Source: Azospirillum canadense
Lineage (GTDB): Bacteria > Pseudomonadota > Alphaproteobacteria > Azospirillales > Azospirillaceae
Assembly: GCF_025961225.1 (NCBI RefSeq)
Contig: NZ_JAOQNG010000003.1
Span: 1-64,000, forward strand
Length of the DNA stretch: 64,000 bases
Direction: 5' to 3'
Position numbers and translations under genes: made by a program
Notes under the pieces: generated by a model
Database searches by the model: none
What the model was told of the DNA's origin: nothing
Seen by the model: only the letters and a program-made list of their open reading frames with translations
In this document: piece by piece, positions 19,001 to 27,536 of the stretch
Numbering within the stretch: position 1 is the first letter of the stretch
Layout: every line of letters starts with the position of its first letter

Positions 19001-19392
19001 ACGAACCCGCCAAAGCCGGCGACGGTGTCGGCGATGCAACGATGATACGCCGCAAACACCGCGCGCAACTCCTCCGGATCAAGCCGGGAGGCCAGCGCGG
19101 TCGAGCCAACGAGGTCGCAGAACATGACGGTCAGGTGCCGTCGCTCCGCGGCCGACGTGCTGCCGCGCCCGAACGGCGATGCCGCATGCCCACCGCCCGG
19201 AGTTGGCGCTGGAGGCCGCAGCGTCGCCGCCGCCTTCAGGAGCCGTTTGCGGTTGCCGAGCGACAGGCCGAGTCTCTCCAAGTCCGTCTCGGTCAAGTCG
19301 GGCAGAATGTCCAGACCGATGTCGTTGCCGCGCAGCACGGCGGCGAGGCCCTGCAAGCCGACGAGCGACAACCATTGTTCGAGCTCACCCAC
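16033..19392 (-). CDS. SAM domain-adenylate cyclase-AAA ATPase-TPR regulator
   Basis: About 1119 residues. Order: SAM-like domain (1-60, LEQWLSLVGLQGLAAVLRGN), class III cyclase (about 80-260), STAND/AAA-type ATPase (about 285-620) and TPR-like helical repeats to the end. The cyclase keeps the metal aspartates (VMFCDLVGSTA and KYMGDGALVYFG) and the adenine-selecting lysine in VAKYMGD. The ATPase has Walker A GEAGIGKSRL and a Walker B-like LLMIYEDVHW. GTG 19392 is preferred as start because GGAGGAGG sits upstream and it fits the SAM domain. ATG 19440 is an alternative. Such proteins are thought to couple ligand sensing by the TPR/ATPase part to cyclic nucleotide output. The ligand is unknown. 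Confidence 0.85.
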   Translation of the reverse strand: MGELEQWLSLVGLQGLAAVLRGNDIGLDILPDLTETDLERLGLSLGNRKRLLKAAATLRPPAPTPGGGHAASPFGRGSTSAAERRHLTVMFCDLVGSTALASRLDPEELRAVFAAYHRCIADTVAGFGGFVAKYMGDGALVYFGYPQAHEEDAERAVRAGLSLAERVGRLATPERLQVRVGIGTGLVVVGSQVGSGDAHECGVVGRAPNLAARLQALAAPNTVVIDTETRLLIGALFDCRDLGSIAVKGFATPIHPFEVLRPSAIESRFEAFHPTSLAPLVGRAADIAQLAALWQPAKNGHGQVALIAGEAGIGKSRLAAAVQDMVAGEPHTRLRQFCSPYHAESPLHPVIAQLARAAGFERDDPPTVKLSKLEALLAPAHPTLADVALIAELLSLPATGRYPALNWTPQRKKEKTFTALLHQFECLAAAHPLLMIYEDVHWIDPTSRELLDRTIDKVQHLPVLLIVTFRPDFQPPWIGQRHVALLRLNRLDEREGATLVQQVLGHRALPGEAIDTIVARSDGVPLFIEELTKAVLEACIGGEPSGDVGPPRPAFHTSAFPTTLHASLIARLDRLGPAAKEVAQVGAVIGREFSYDMLASVIGWSDAALQDALDRLTEAELLFGRGEPPDARFLFKHALVQDAACRTLLHGRRQDLHGAIAQALIERFPEQAEVEPEVVARHLTEAGQAERAAAYWLKAGCRSAQRSADWEAVRQLNRGLEVLMARPASIERDRMELEFQLALGTPLISISGWTGPQVARAYERAKGLCEQLGDTDRLIPTLFGLASNRVVRGETLVALRLAKQCRALALRAGLPAPLLLSHRATGAALMQAGAFAHARREFEAIPALYDPERDRELAARSVTDPRASGLAFLSLVLWALGYPDQAKGTAAEALRCAVELEHANTVNHVRFYAGAQLSELLRDVDAAREHADAAIAWADRHRLASWRGHSSIIRGWVCAQEGQLREGIALMERGIADLAAIGTAFHRPHYLALLATLHAERGDSAAGLRTIQEAMDWAKRSGERVWKADMHRIEGDLLRLAGAPMPAVERCFTDALAVARRQRAKSFELRAATRLAGCWRERGKREDARALLAPVRAWFADGCWTPDVQDAQAMLETLT

Positions 19393-19628
19393 GGCCTCCT
19401 CCCTGGAAGGGGGCAGTGCGTTCCAACTGCCACTTTGCAACGCACGGCTGCGAAATGGACACCGATCTCATGGGGATCAACAGTCGAGGGTCGCGTGTTG
19501 CACGGCTGTCGTTTCACTGCGGGGCAAGGAAGCGGAGCTCCCCTCTAATGATCAGATTAGGTGTGGGCCTGTGTCCGTCCGCATTGAAAGCAGTCCTGTT
19601 GACCGCGGCGTATGAGAGCGGACCAAAC

Positions 19629-20596
19629 GGTTCTGTCAGCTCTCGGGGCAGCTTGCCGGGAGGGGCGTTGACGGATAGGTTCCCAGGCCGCGTTTTGAGC
19701 GATCAAGAGAGCCGCCATGAACTGCCCGCATTGCCACTCGTCGGCGACCACCGAGCGGGCGGGGCGAACGGTTCATGGCTTCCGGCGCTTCCGGTGCCGG
19801 GATTGCGGGCGGCGGTTCAATGAGCGAACCGGCCCGGTGCTGAACCGGGTCTAGGTGCCGACCGACATCGTGTTTCTTGTCGTCTTCTGGAGGTTGCGCT
19901 ACAAGCTGAGCCTGCGCGACTTGGCCGAAATGTTTCTGATCCGGGGCCTCGTGTTCACCTACGAGGCGGTGCGGGACTGGGAAGCCAAGCTGGCGCCGCT
20001 GCTCGCCGAGGGGCTGCGCAAGCGCCGGGCTGGCAAAGCCGGCCGGTGCTGGCACGTCGATGAAACGTACGTCAAGGTCGCCGGCGCATGGTGCTATCTG
20101 GACCGGGCGATCGACCGCGACGGCAATCTGGTCGACGTTTTCCTCAGCGAGACCCGCGACATGGCTGCCGCCAAGGCGTTCCTCCGCTCCGCCAGGTCCG
20201 TCACCCAGGTCGAGCCCGAGCAAGTCACCACCGACGGCCATACCAGCCACCCCAAGGCCGTCGCCGACGAACTCGGCACGGATGTCGACCACCGCACCAG
20301 TCAGTATAAAAGCAACGTGATCGAACAGAATCACCGGGGCATAAAAGGGCGCTACCGGTCGATGCGCGGGTTCAAGAATTTCGATGCGGCTCATCGCTTC
20401 TGCCGCGCCTTCGACGAGGTCCGTAACTTCCTGCGTCCGGCTACCTACATCAACCAGACCATCTCGCCCGCCCGTCGGCGGGTCACCCACGTGCAGCGCG
20501 TGGCCGCGCTGCGGGACCTGATCTGTGCCGCATGATACAGCTTCTGGCAGTTATTCGTCTGCCACGGCACAACTCTCCCCAAAAGCTGACAGAACC
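19629..20596 (+). mobile_element. IS6-family insertion sequence (second type)
   Basis: A 968-bp element with ends GGTTCTGTCAGCTCTCGGGG (left) and GGTTCTGTCAGCTTTTGGGG (right, read inward). The flanking 8-mers differ (gaccaaac and gccttgat), so no target duplication is seen. It removed the 5' end of the DUF5996 gene that begins immediately to its right. This suggests deletion formation after insertion. Confidence 0.88.
19717..20535 (+). pseudogene. IS6-family transposase interrupted by an amber codon
   Basis: From ATG 19717 the frame gives a zinc ribbon (MNCPHCHSSATTER..., FRCRDCGRRFNERT), then TAG at 19852-19854, and continues in the same frame as PTDIVFLVVFWRLRYKLSLR. Relatives usually have a glutamine codon at that point, so CAG to TAG is the simplest cause. 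All three catalytic residues are present downstream: WHVDETYVKV, VTTDGHTSH and NVIEQNHRGIKGRY. A GTG directly after the stop could restart translation and give a 226-residue protein without the zinc ribbon. Suppression or restart might keep it active. Confidence 0.85.
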
Positions 20597-21510
20597 GCCT
20601 TGATGGGACGCCTGCACGGCCCTGTACCTCTACACGCAGATCGTGGGCAAGTACCGCCTTGCTCGGACACCCTGGGTGAACCACTCCTGGCACGCCACGC
20701 TGTACGTAAACGGACGGGGGCTGACAACCGGACCGGTCCCCGACGGACCGGGCGGCGTGGAGGTTGCCTTCGACCTGATCGATCAAGAGGTGGTGGGGTG
20801 CGCCACTGATGGCCGATCCGGCCGCGTCGCCCTCGGCCCGACGACGGTCGCCGACTTTCACCACCCGCTTCATGGAGCTGCTCGCGTGGCTCGGGGCCAC
20901 GCCCCGGCTGGACGGACGTCCCAACGAGGTGCCTAACCTGGTGCCGTTCGCCGAGGACCGGATTGAACGTCCCTAGGATGCGGATGCCGTGCAGCGGTTC
21001 TTTGGCGCTCTGGTGGCTGTTGACGGCGTGCTGAAGCGGTTCCGCACGGGATATCTCGGGAAGGTCAGCCCGGTGCATTTCTTCTGGGAAAGCTTCGAAT
21101 TGGCGTTCATGCGCTTCTCCGGGGCCGCGGCGCCCTTTCATCCCGGTGGGATCCCAGCCCTGCCGGATGAGGTCCGGATGAGGTCGCCCGCGAGGCTTAC
21201 AGCCACGAAGTGTCTTCAGCAGGCTTCTGGCCGGGCGGCAGGATGATCGAGTATTCCGCCTTCTACTCCTTTGCCAACTCGGCGCCCGAGGGATTCGCCG
21301 AAGCCAAGGTCGAGTCGGAGGACGCGCATTTCAACCGTGACCTCGGCGAGTTCCTGCTGCCTTACGATGCCGTGCGTCGGGCGGCTGACTAGGATGCGAC
21401 GTTGATGGCGTTTCTGGAGAGCACCTACCGTGCGGCCGACGTCGGCGGCTGGGGACGCGGACGTCTTGAATACGCGCTTGGAGAACCACGTCGGCCACGC
21501 TCGCTGTGAC
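20597..21510 (+). pseudogene. DUF5996 family protein, broken by frameshifts and stops
   Basis: Segments of one protein lie in three frames: LYTQIVGKYRLARTPWVNHS, SWHATLYVNGRGLTTGPVPD, then FMELLAWLGATPRLDGRPNE, then YLGKVSPVHFFWESFELAFM, then REAYSHEVSSAGFWPGGRMI and FNRDLGEFLLPYDAVRRAAD. These motifs (SPVHFFWxSF, EVSSxGFWPG, GEFLLPYDAVR) are characteristic of DUF5996. There is an in-frame stop at about 20973, a frameshift near 21185 and a stop at about 21390. The 5' end was lost at the IS6 right end (20596). The function of DUF5996 is unknown. Confidence 0.8.
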
Positions 21511-21555
21511 GGTCCACCGACTCACGTTTTCCAGTGTAGCAGAAGGGGTCGGACG

Positions 21556-21765
21556 TCATGGCGCGCTCCTAAGGGTTGATCCGGGGCGGGTTCGATCCAG
21601 GGCGGCGGCTTCGGTCCTCAGCAGGCTCAGCACGTCTGGGACGCATTTCCCGCACTGCGGCGCGCAGCCCAGGTGGCGGTAGACGCCAGCCGTGCGGCGG
21701 GCGCCGTTCCCGATGGCGCGGGCGACTTGCGTTTCGGTGATCCCGTTGCAAATGCAAACATACAT
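21556..21765 (-). CDS. bfd: Bfd-type [2Fe-2S] ferredoxin
   Basis: A 69-residue protein with the bacterioferritin-associated ferredoxin pattern: CxC near the N-terminus (MYVCICNGITE) and a CxxC about 30 residues later (GCAPQCGKC). These four cysteines bind a [2Fe-2S] cluster. In its best-known role Bfd donates electrons to bacterioferritin to release stored iron. No bacterioferritin gene is nearby. The gene lies 88 bp downstream of the diiron oxygenase on the same strand, so it may supply electrons to that enzyme instead. The tail after residue 50 is unusual and arginine-rich. Confidence 0.85.
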   Translation of the reverse strand: MYVCICNGITETQVARAIGNGARRTAGVYRHLGCAPQCGKCVPDVLSLLRTEAAALDRTRPGSTLRSAP

Positions 21766-21852
21766 CGTCCGCGCTCCCGCCTGTCCGGGGCAAAGGGTGA
21801 AGGGCCGGAGGACAAACGGCCGCCTGGCCCTTTCTTCCGTCGGTCACGCCCG

Positions 21853-22806
21853 TCAGCAGAAGGCCGGGGCGACACCGGCGACCATATCCGCGGCCTTCGG
21901 GGTGAGCGTCGTCAGCGTCTGCACGAACTTTGGGTGGGTCATGCCGCTGCCGATGTAGGTCCAGCGCATCGCCTGCCACTGCACCATGGCGATCTCGTCC
22001 CGCTCGGTCGGGGACAGGGGCTCGCAGTTGCGTCCGGTAGCGCGGTGCAGGCCGTCCAGGTTGAAGTCCATCTGGGCCTGAAGGCCGCCGTCGATCATGG
22101 CGCCGATCTCCAGATACTCCGCCATGGCGGCCATGATCGCGTCTTCGCTGCGCCCCGCGGCCAGCGCTTCGACCATCAGCGTGTCGAGTTTGGCGTGCTG
22201 GGCCTCCTCCATCCAGTGGTGGCGGAGCATGCTCTTGAACAGCGGGTCGAGATTGTGGTCCTCCTTCACGCTGTGCAGGTAATGCTGCTGGGTCATCCAC
22301 TCGATGTGCAGGATCAGGATGGCAACAGCCAAGGCATCGTGGGCCAGGACGGCCTTGGCGATCTCGGCCGGCGGGCCGATCACGTCCACGGTCGTGCCGA
22401 AGTCCTTCTGGAATTCGTCGCGGAAGCGTTTGAACAGGTGGATGTGTTTGGCCTCCTCGCTGGCGAATTGCAGGAAGGCGCGGGTGCGCCAGTCGTTCTC
22501 GTCGAGATGCGGGCGGGCATGGTCCAGCACAAAGGGCAGGATGAATTCCTCCACCAGCCCGAAGATGCACAGGTACTCGTAGCCGCGGATCTGGTTCAGA
22601 GTCAGCCGTTCGCGCGGGGTCAGGAAGGTCAGCGCCTCGGTGCGCGCCAGCGCTTCGGGCATGAAGGGCTTGGTGAAGTCCAGGCGGCGGTCGCCCCCGA
22701 TCAGGTCTTCCACCCGCCAGTTGATCCGTTCCGACGCCGCCAGGACGTCCTGATAGGTGTAGCCGTGAGCCGTGTCGAACGGGGAGCGGTGCTGTCCGTA
22801 TGCCAT
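21853..22806 (-). CDS. AurF-like diiron oxygenase (ferritin-like)
   Basis: A 317-residue soluble helical protein. The metal ligand pattern E...ExxH...E...HxxxExxH can be read: glutamates in GLVEEFILPF, FASEEAKHIHLF, HIEWMTQQHYL, and the final RHHWMEEAQHAKLD. This matches the AurF (p-aminobenzoate N-oxygenase) family rather than ferritin or ribonucleotide reductase R2. Family members oxidise amines or other small molecules using a diiron centre. The substrate here cannot be predicted. It is preceded by a DUF1127 gene (37 bp) and followed by bfd (88 bp), all on the minus strand and probably one operon. Confidence 0.75.
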   Translation of the reverse strand: MAYGQHRSPFDTAHGYTYQDVLAASERINWRVEDLIGGDRRLDFTKPFMPEALARTEALTFLTPRERLTLNQIRGYEYLCIFGLVEEFILPFVLDHARPHLDENDWRTRAFLQFASEEAKHIHLFKRFRDEFQKDFGTTVDVIGPPAEIAKAVLAHDALAVAILILHIEWMTQQHYLHSVKEDHNLDPLFKSMLRHHWMEEAQHAKLDTLMVEALAAGRSEDAIMAAMAEYLEIGAMIDGGLQAQMDFNLDGLHRATGRNCEPLSPTERDEIAMVQWQAMRWTYIGSGMTHPKFVQTLTTLTPKAADMVAGVAPAFC

Positions 22807-22843
22807 GTCGCGATTCCTTTTTTGAAGAGATGCGGGGAGCGCT

Positions 22844-23107
22844 TCAGCGCCGCGCGGAGGTGGTGTCGTAATGACCGTCGCGGATCGCCCAGAGGTCGGT
22901 GCGGCACAGCCCGACGTCCTTCAGCGCGCGCTCGGTCATGGTGTAGAGCGCGGCCATTTCCCGGCGGCGGTGCCGTTCCGCAAGACCGCGCATGGCCGCG
23001 GCGGTGAGCGTGAAGATCCGCTCGAACTCGCTTTTCCAGAAGCGGCGCCGGGTCGGTGTGCCGGTGACGGCGATGGCGGTGGCCGTGGCGGTTGATGTGT
23101 CGTTCAT
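22844..23107 (-). CDS. DUF1127 (YjiS-like) small protein
   Basis: An 87-residue protein. The C-terminal half carries the DUF1127 pattern (RREMAALYTMTERALKDVGL, followed by CRTDL). GGAGGG lies upstream of ATG 23107. DUF1127 proteins in alphaproteobacteria include small arginine-rich RNA-binding regulators of phosphate and carbon metabolism. Here it is the first gene of the set with the diiron oxygenase and Bfd, so a regulatory or accessory role is possible. This is inference from position only. Confidence 0.8.
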   Translation of the reverse strand: MNDTSTATATAIAVTGTPTRRRFWKSEFERIFTLTAAAMRGLAERHRRREMAALYTMTERALKDVGLCRTDLWAIRDGHYDTTSARR

Positions 23108-23323
23108 GGGTTCCCTCCGTTGGTTTGCTGCACCGCAGGTCCGACCGCGGCATGGACGGACCTTCGCGCAGGGCCGTGGAGGCCAGCGTTGGAACCACTG
23201 TGGGAATGACACGGAAAAGGCATGGAAACGGCGCGCCGAGCGCGCCGCCGGACGCTTCATCAAGGAAATCATACGGTCGGCGGATGAACACTTCCAGTGC
23301 CCGCCGATCGTCAAGTCCTGCAC

Positions 23324-23343
23324 ATCAATGCTTTAGCATTGAT
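23324..23343. promoter_or_regulatory. Perfect palindrome upstream of the DUF1127-oxygenase-bfd set
   Basis: ATCAATGC-TTTA-GCATTGAT lies between the SARP-gene terminator and the start of the DUF1127 gene, about 220 bp upstream of ATG 23107. It could be a dimeric regulator's operator or a short hairpin. It contains no T-run. Confidence 0.5.
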
Positions 23344-23352
23344 CAAGAGGGT

Positions 23353-23386
23353 GATGCAGACGACGCCTTCAGGCGCCGTCTGCATC
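23353..23386 (-). terminator. Terminator hairpin overlapping the SARP regulator stop
   Basis: GATGCAGACGACGCC pairs with GGCGCCGTCTGCATC around TTCA, with one A/C mismatch. The stop codon of the minus-strand gene (23385-23387) lies within the outer arm. The spacing suits a terminator for that gene, although the T-run is weak. Confidence 0.7.
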
Positions 23387-26300
23387 AGGCCGTGAGCACG
23401 GCCCGCGCGTCCCTCAGGTCGGGGGTGTCCGCCCCATCCTCGAACCGCGTCAGCAGCGGTGCGATCATCGCCGCCGCCGCGTCCGCCCGGCCGCGTCGTT
23501 GCAGCAGGCGGGCGAGACTGGTCGCCGCCCGCAGTTCAGGCCCCAGCGCGCCTTGCCGCCGCGCCGCCGTCACCGCCTCCACAAGGCAGGCCTCGGCCGC
23601 CGCAGGAACCGCATCCTCGCCGCAAAGCAGCAGGTCGCCCTTCAACCGCAGGATCTCCGGGGCCTGGAAGTTGGCGCCGTGCCGCGCCGCCGTTTCCAAC
23701 GCGCGGTCCATCGCCCGCAGGCCGTCGGCCCGCCGTCCGGCCTTGCCGTAGGCTTCGCCCAGCAAGGCGACCAGATAGGGAAGCCCCATCTCCGCGCCCG
23801 TCGCGCGGATGGCGGTCAATCCCTCCTCCATCCGCGCGATGCCCTCGGCAAGGCTGCCGAGTTGGGCCAGCGCCCAGCCCAGTTGGAACAGGCCCTGGGA
23901 CAGCAGCAGCGGCAGCAGGTAGCGTTCGCACACGGCGATGGTCTGCTCGGCCCATTCCTGGGCCTCCGCCGGTTCGCGCCGGAACAGGTGGACGTAGCCG
24001 AGCGCCCATTCCGCCAGCGCCAGCGTCAGCGGGTGCCCGGTCTCCTCGGCCAGCGCGTAGGCCTCGCGGCAGCGGCGGACCGCCGCATCGGGGAAGCCCC
24101 GCTGCCACAGCATCAGGCCGGAAAAGGTGCGGCAGCACACGCCGGGATCATGCCCGGAATAGAGATAGGTCAGCTGGTGGTGCCGGTCGCAGCGGTACAG
24201 CGCCATGCCGCGGCTGGCGTGCTGCCCGGCGTCGTCGTAGTCGCCGCGGAAGAAGCTGTTGCTCCAGAACAGGTGGTGCATCTCGATGTGGACGCCGGGG
24301 TCGCGGCTTTTCGCGAACAGCGCGATGCAGCGCTGGCCAAGCTGGCGGGCGATGTCCAGCTCGCCGCGGATCATGTGGAACTGCCCCTGGCCGCGCAGCA
24401 CCGCGAACAGCTCCCGCTGGTCGTCCAGCCGTTCGCACAGGACACGCGCGCGGGCATAGGCGTCGGCGACCTCCGGCGCGCCCCAGCCCCGGGCCGCCAT
24501 CATCGTGACGCCCAGGGACTTCTGGTAGGCAAGCTCCGTGCGCAGCCGTTCCGTGGTTTCCGGCAGCCGGGCGAGGATCCCCAGCCCCCGCTTCAGCAGA
24601 TCCGCCGCCTCCAGGTGCGCCGACCGCCGGATCGCCTTTCCGGCGGCTTGGAACAGGTAACCCACCGCCTTGTCCCACAGCTCCCCCGCCGCGGCGTGGC
24701 GAGCCAACTGGTCGACCTGCTCGTCCAGCCGGTCGGCCGAGTTTTCCTCAATCCGGTGCAGCAGCTCCACATGCAGCGCCCGGCGCCGTTCCCGCAGCAC
24801 GCTGGCGTAGGCCACCTCGTGCGTCAGCGCGTGCTTGAAGGTGAACTCCAGGTCGGGCGGCAAACGGGTCTCGAACAGGAACTCGGCCGACTGGAGTTCG
24901 GACAGCCCGTCATACAGCTCCTCCTCCGTCAGTCCGGCGACCGGCCGCAGCAGCGCCACCGGCACGTCGCGCCCGATCACCGACGCGATCTGGAGCAGTC
25001 CTTTCAGCCGCGGCGGAAGCCGGTCGATGCGCGCCGCGATCACCGCCTGGATGGAGGAGGGCAGTTCGAGCCCGTCAACCGGCCGGGCGAGGTGGTAGCG
25101 TCCGGGCTGGCCCTCCAGCGCGCCGGACTCCGCCAGCGCCCGCACGGCCTCCTCAATGAACAGCGGCGTGCCCTCGGTGCGGATGGCCAGCGCCCGGCGC
25201 AGCGGCAGCAGGCCCGGATCGCCGCCGAGCAGCCGTTGCAGCAGCGTGTCCGCGTCCTCTGCCACGAAGGGGTTGAGCCGTATCTGCGAGAAGTAGGACT
25301 TGCCGGCCCAACCGTGCCGGTATTCCGGCCGAAAGGTCACCAGCATCAAAATCGGCAGGGCGCCCAGGCTTTCCACGATGGTGTCCAGGGCGGCTTGGGT
25401 CGGGGCGTCGATCCAGTGCAGATCCTCCAGCACCAGAACCAGCGGCTGCCGCCGCGCCTCGCGCATGACCAAGGCCTTGACGGCGTCCAGCGTCTGGCGG
25501 CGGCGCTGCATGGGGCTCAGCGTCTGCCAGCGCGGGTCGTCAACGGGCAGGTCGAGCAGGGTCAGAAGGGCGGGCAGGTGGGGCAGCAGCTCCGGATGGC
25601 CAGCGACGATCTTGACCTGCACACGATCAGCGACCTCCGCCTGCACGTCGCGCTCTCCGATGCCGAACCAGGACCGCAGCAGGCCGCTGATGGGCAGGTA
25701 GGCGGCGTGGACGTCCTGCGGGCCGGCGCTGGTCTCCAGCACCATCCAGCCCTGCGGCACCGCCGCCTGGAGAAATTCGTGCACCAGCCGGGACTTGCCC
25801 ATGCCCGGCTCCCCCACCACGGCAACCACCTCGCCGTGCCCGGTGCAGACGCGGGAAAGGGCGCGGCGCAGGCCGTTGCATTCCGACCGCCGCCCGACGA
25901 AGGCCGAAAGCCCGCGCGCCGACCGGATCTGCCAGCGCGACCGCGGCGGCGCACGGTCGTCCAGGGCGAACAGGTCCACCGGCTCCGGCCCCAGATGCAA
26001 GGCGGGGAAGGGGCGCACGCGGACAAAGCCCTCGGCGCGGCGGAGCGTTTCCCGCGTCAGCGCGATGGTGCCGGGATCGGCGGCCTGTTCGACCCGCTCC
26101 GCGATCTTGACAACCGGCCCCACCGGCTCCACGGCGGGGGAGCGCTCGTCACCCGCCGGGCGCACGACCACCTCGCCGGAATGCAGCCCGATGCGCAGCG
26201 TCAGCGCCGCGTCGGACGGCGGTTCCAGCACCGCCCGCATGGCGAGCGCCGCGTAGCAGGCGCGCACGGCGTCGTCCTCATGGGCCACCGGGGCGCCGAA

Positions 26301-27311
26301 CACGGCGGTCACGCCATCAGTCCGCGACGCGCCGAGCGCGCCTTCGAAACGCACAACGGTCTGCTTGATCGCCTCCAGAGCGGGATCGAGCCGTTGCAGG
26401 CTTGTCTCCGGGTCGTGGGAGGCTTCCCACGGCAGCGCTTCGGCGATGGAGGCGACCAGCACGGTGACGTGCTTGCGCTCCGTCCCCGCCTGCGGCGGTG
26501 GGACGGGCGCACCGGGTGCGGACACGGGTGCCGGGGGAGGGGAGGGGGGCGGCTCAGGGACCTGCGTTACGGGTCGTTTGTACCGGATCGGCACCGCCGT
26601 TCCGCGCACCTCCTGCCAAGCCTGCCGCAGCGTGACGTCCGGCAGGCCGCCCTCGCGCAGAATGTGCAGGCCGCTGTTGTAGTGCTGCTCCGCCTCCTCC
26701 CGGCGGCCGGTGGCGGCCAGCAGGCGCACCAGATCGGCGCGCGCCGCCACGCACTCGGGATCAAGCCGGACCAGCGCGCGGGCGTGGGCAAGCGCGTCCT
26801 CCGGCCGGGTCCACAGGCGGTGGACGAGCGTGGCGAGCACGGCGGCATGGACACTGCGCACCTCCTCGCGCTCCGCCACGCACCAGGCCTGGAAGTCGTG
26901 GTTGTTGGCGAGGTCGAGGTCTTCCAAGAACTCGCCCCGCACCGCGCGTGCGACCCTCAGCAGCCGTTCGGTATCCGCGGACTCCACCCCCTCCGCCGCC
27001 AGCGCGCGCAGGTCGAACAGGTCCACCTCCACGCCGTCGCCTTGGAAGGCCACGCTGTCGCGCCCGGCCAGGATGCGCGCCCGGTCCGGTTCATCGATGA
27101 GGCGCCGCAGCTTGCTCAAGGACCAGCGCAGGGCGCCCCGCGGGTCGTCGGGAACCTCCCAAAACAGGGAGCAGAGATGCTCCCGCCGGAGCGGCCGACC
27201 GGTCGCCACAAGGTAGGCCAGCAGTGCGCGGGTTTTCTTCGACTGGGGCAGGGGCAGCCGCTCGGCGCCCCGCGTCACCTCAAGTTCCCCAAGCAACCGG
27301 ATGGACAGCAT
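23385..27311 (-). CDS. SARP-type regulator with degenerate cyclase, ATPase and TPR domains
   Basis: About 1308 residues. Order: winged helix (1-95, MLSIRLLGELEVTRGAERLP), bacterial activator domain (about 100-245), proline-rich linker (about 260-285), cyclase-like domain (about 285-445), STAND ATPase (from about 475; Walker A GEPGMGKSRL, Walker B LVLVLEDLHW) and TPR repeats (about 850-1300). In the cyclase-like domain the first metal aspartate is lost (VLVASIAEALPWE instead of a DLVGS-type motif), so it is probably a pseudoenzyme. ATG 27311 is chosen as start (GGGGGAAGG upstream). ATG 27332 is possible. It probably activates transcription in response to a ligand; its targets are unknown. Confidence 0.85.
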   Translation of the reverse strand: MLSIRLLGELEVTRGAERLPLPQSKKTRALLAYLVATGRPLRREHLCSLFWEVPDDPRGALRWSLSKLRRLIDEPDRARILAGRDSVAFQGDGVEVDLFDLRALAAEGVESADTERLLRVARAVRGEFLEDLDLANNHDFQAWCVAEREEVRSVHAAVLATLVHRLWTRPEDALAHARALVRLDPECVAARADLVRLLAATGRREEAEQHYNSGLHILREGGLPDVTLRQAWQEVRGTAVPIRYKRPVTQVPEPPPSPPPAPVSAPGAPVPPPQAGTERKHVTVLVASIAEALPWEASHDPETSLQRLDPALEAIKQTVVRFEGALGASRTDGVTAVFGAPVAHEDDAVRACYAALAMRAVLEPPSDAALTLRIGLHSGEVVVRPAGDERSPAVEPVGPVVKIAERVEQAADPGTIALTRETLRRAEGFVRVRPFPALHLGPEPVDLFALDDRAPPRSRWQIRSARGLSAFVGRRSECNGLRRALSRVCTGHGEVVAVVGEPGMGKSRLVHEFLQAAVPQGWMVLETSAGPQDVHAAYLPISGLLRSWFGIGERDVQAEVADRVQVKIVAGHPELLPHLPALLTLLDLPVDDPRWQTLSPMQRRRQTLDAVKALVMREARRQPLVLVLEDLHWIDAPTQAALDTIVESLGALPILMLVTFRPEYRHGWAGKSYFSQIRLNPFVAEDADTLLQRLLGGDPGLLPLRRALAIRTEGTPLFIEEAVRALAESGALEGQPGRYHLARPVDGLELPSSIQAVIAARIDRLPPRLKGLLQIASVIGRDVPVALLRPVAGLTEEELYDGLSELQSAEFLFETRLPPDLEFTFKHALTHEVAYASVLRERRRALHVELLHRIEENSADRLDEQVDQLARHAAAGELWDKAVGYLFQAAGKAIRRSAHLEAADLLKRGLGILARLPETTERLRTELAYQKSLGVTMMAARGWGAPEVADAYARARVLCERLDDQRELFAVLRGQGQFHMIRGELDIARQLGQRCIALFAKSRDPGVHIEMHHLFWSNSFFRGDYDDAGQHASRGMALYRCDRHHQLTYLYSGHDPGVCCRTFSGLMLWQRGFPDAAVRRCREAYALAEETGHPLTLALAEWALGYVHLFRREPAEAQEWAEQTIAVCERYLLPLLLSQGLFQLGWALAQLGSLAEGIARMEEGLTAIRATGAEMGLPYLVALLGEAYGKAGRRADGLRAMDRALETAARHGANFQAPEILRLKGDLLLCGEDAVPAAAEACLVEAVTAARRQGALGPELRAATSLARLLQRRGRADAAAAMIAPLLTRFEDGADTPDLRDARAVLTA

Positions 27312-27536
27312 GCCTTCCCCCGCCATAATCACGGGTTGGGAAATGCCCCGGGAGCACGCGGTCTGGTCGTCAAGCGGCCTTCAGGTGGCCTTTTCGGGGC
27401 GGTACCGGCCACCGTCCCATCGTCGCCGGACACGGCGGTGAGGCGATGCTGTGTTCATAACACCGCAACGCCGACATTGTGACGCTCGCGGCGGATTCCG
27501 GTGTGGGTTCCGGTGCCGGCTACGTCAGGCCGGGAT

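Noticed and set aside
21580..21600. GGTTCGATCC string resembling a tRNA T-loop
   Set aside because: No acceptor, D or anticodon stem fits around it, and it lies at the 3' end of bfd.
23499..27482. 1327-codon plus-strand open frame
   Set aside because: It lies opposite the SARP regulator. Its length comes from GC-rich codon bias on the other strand, and no domain or ribosome site supports it.
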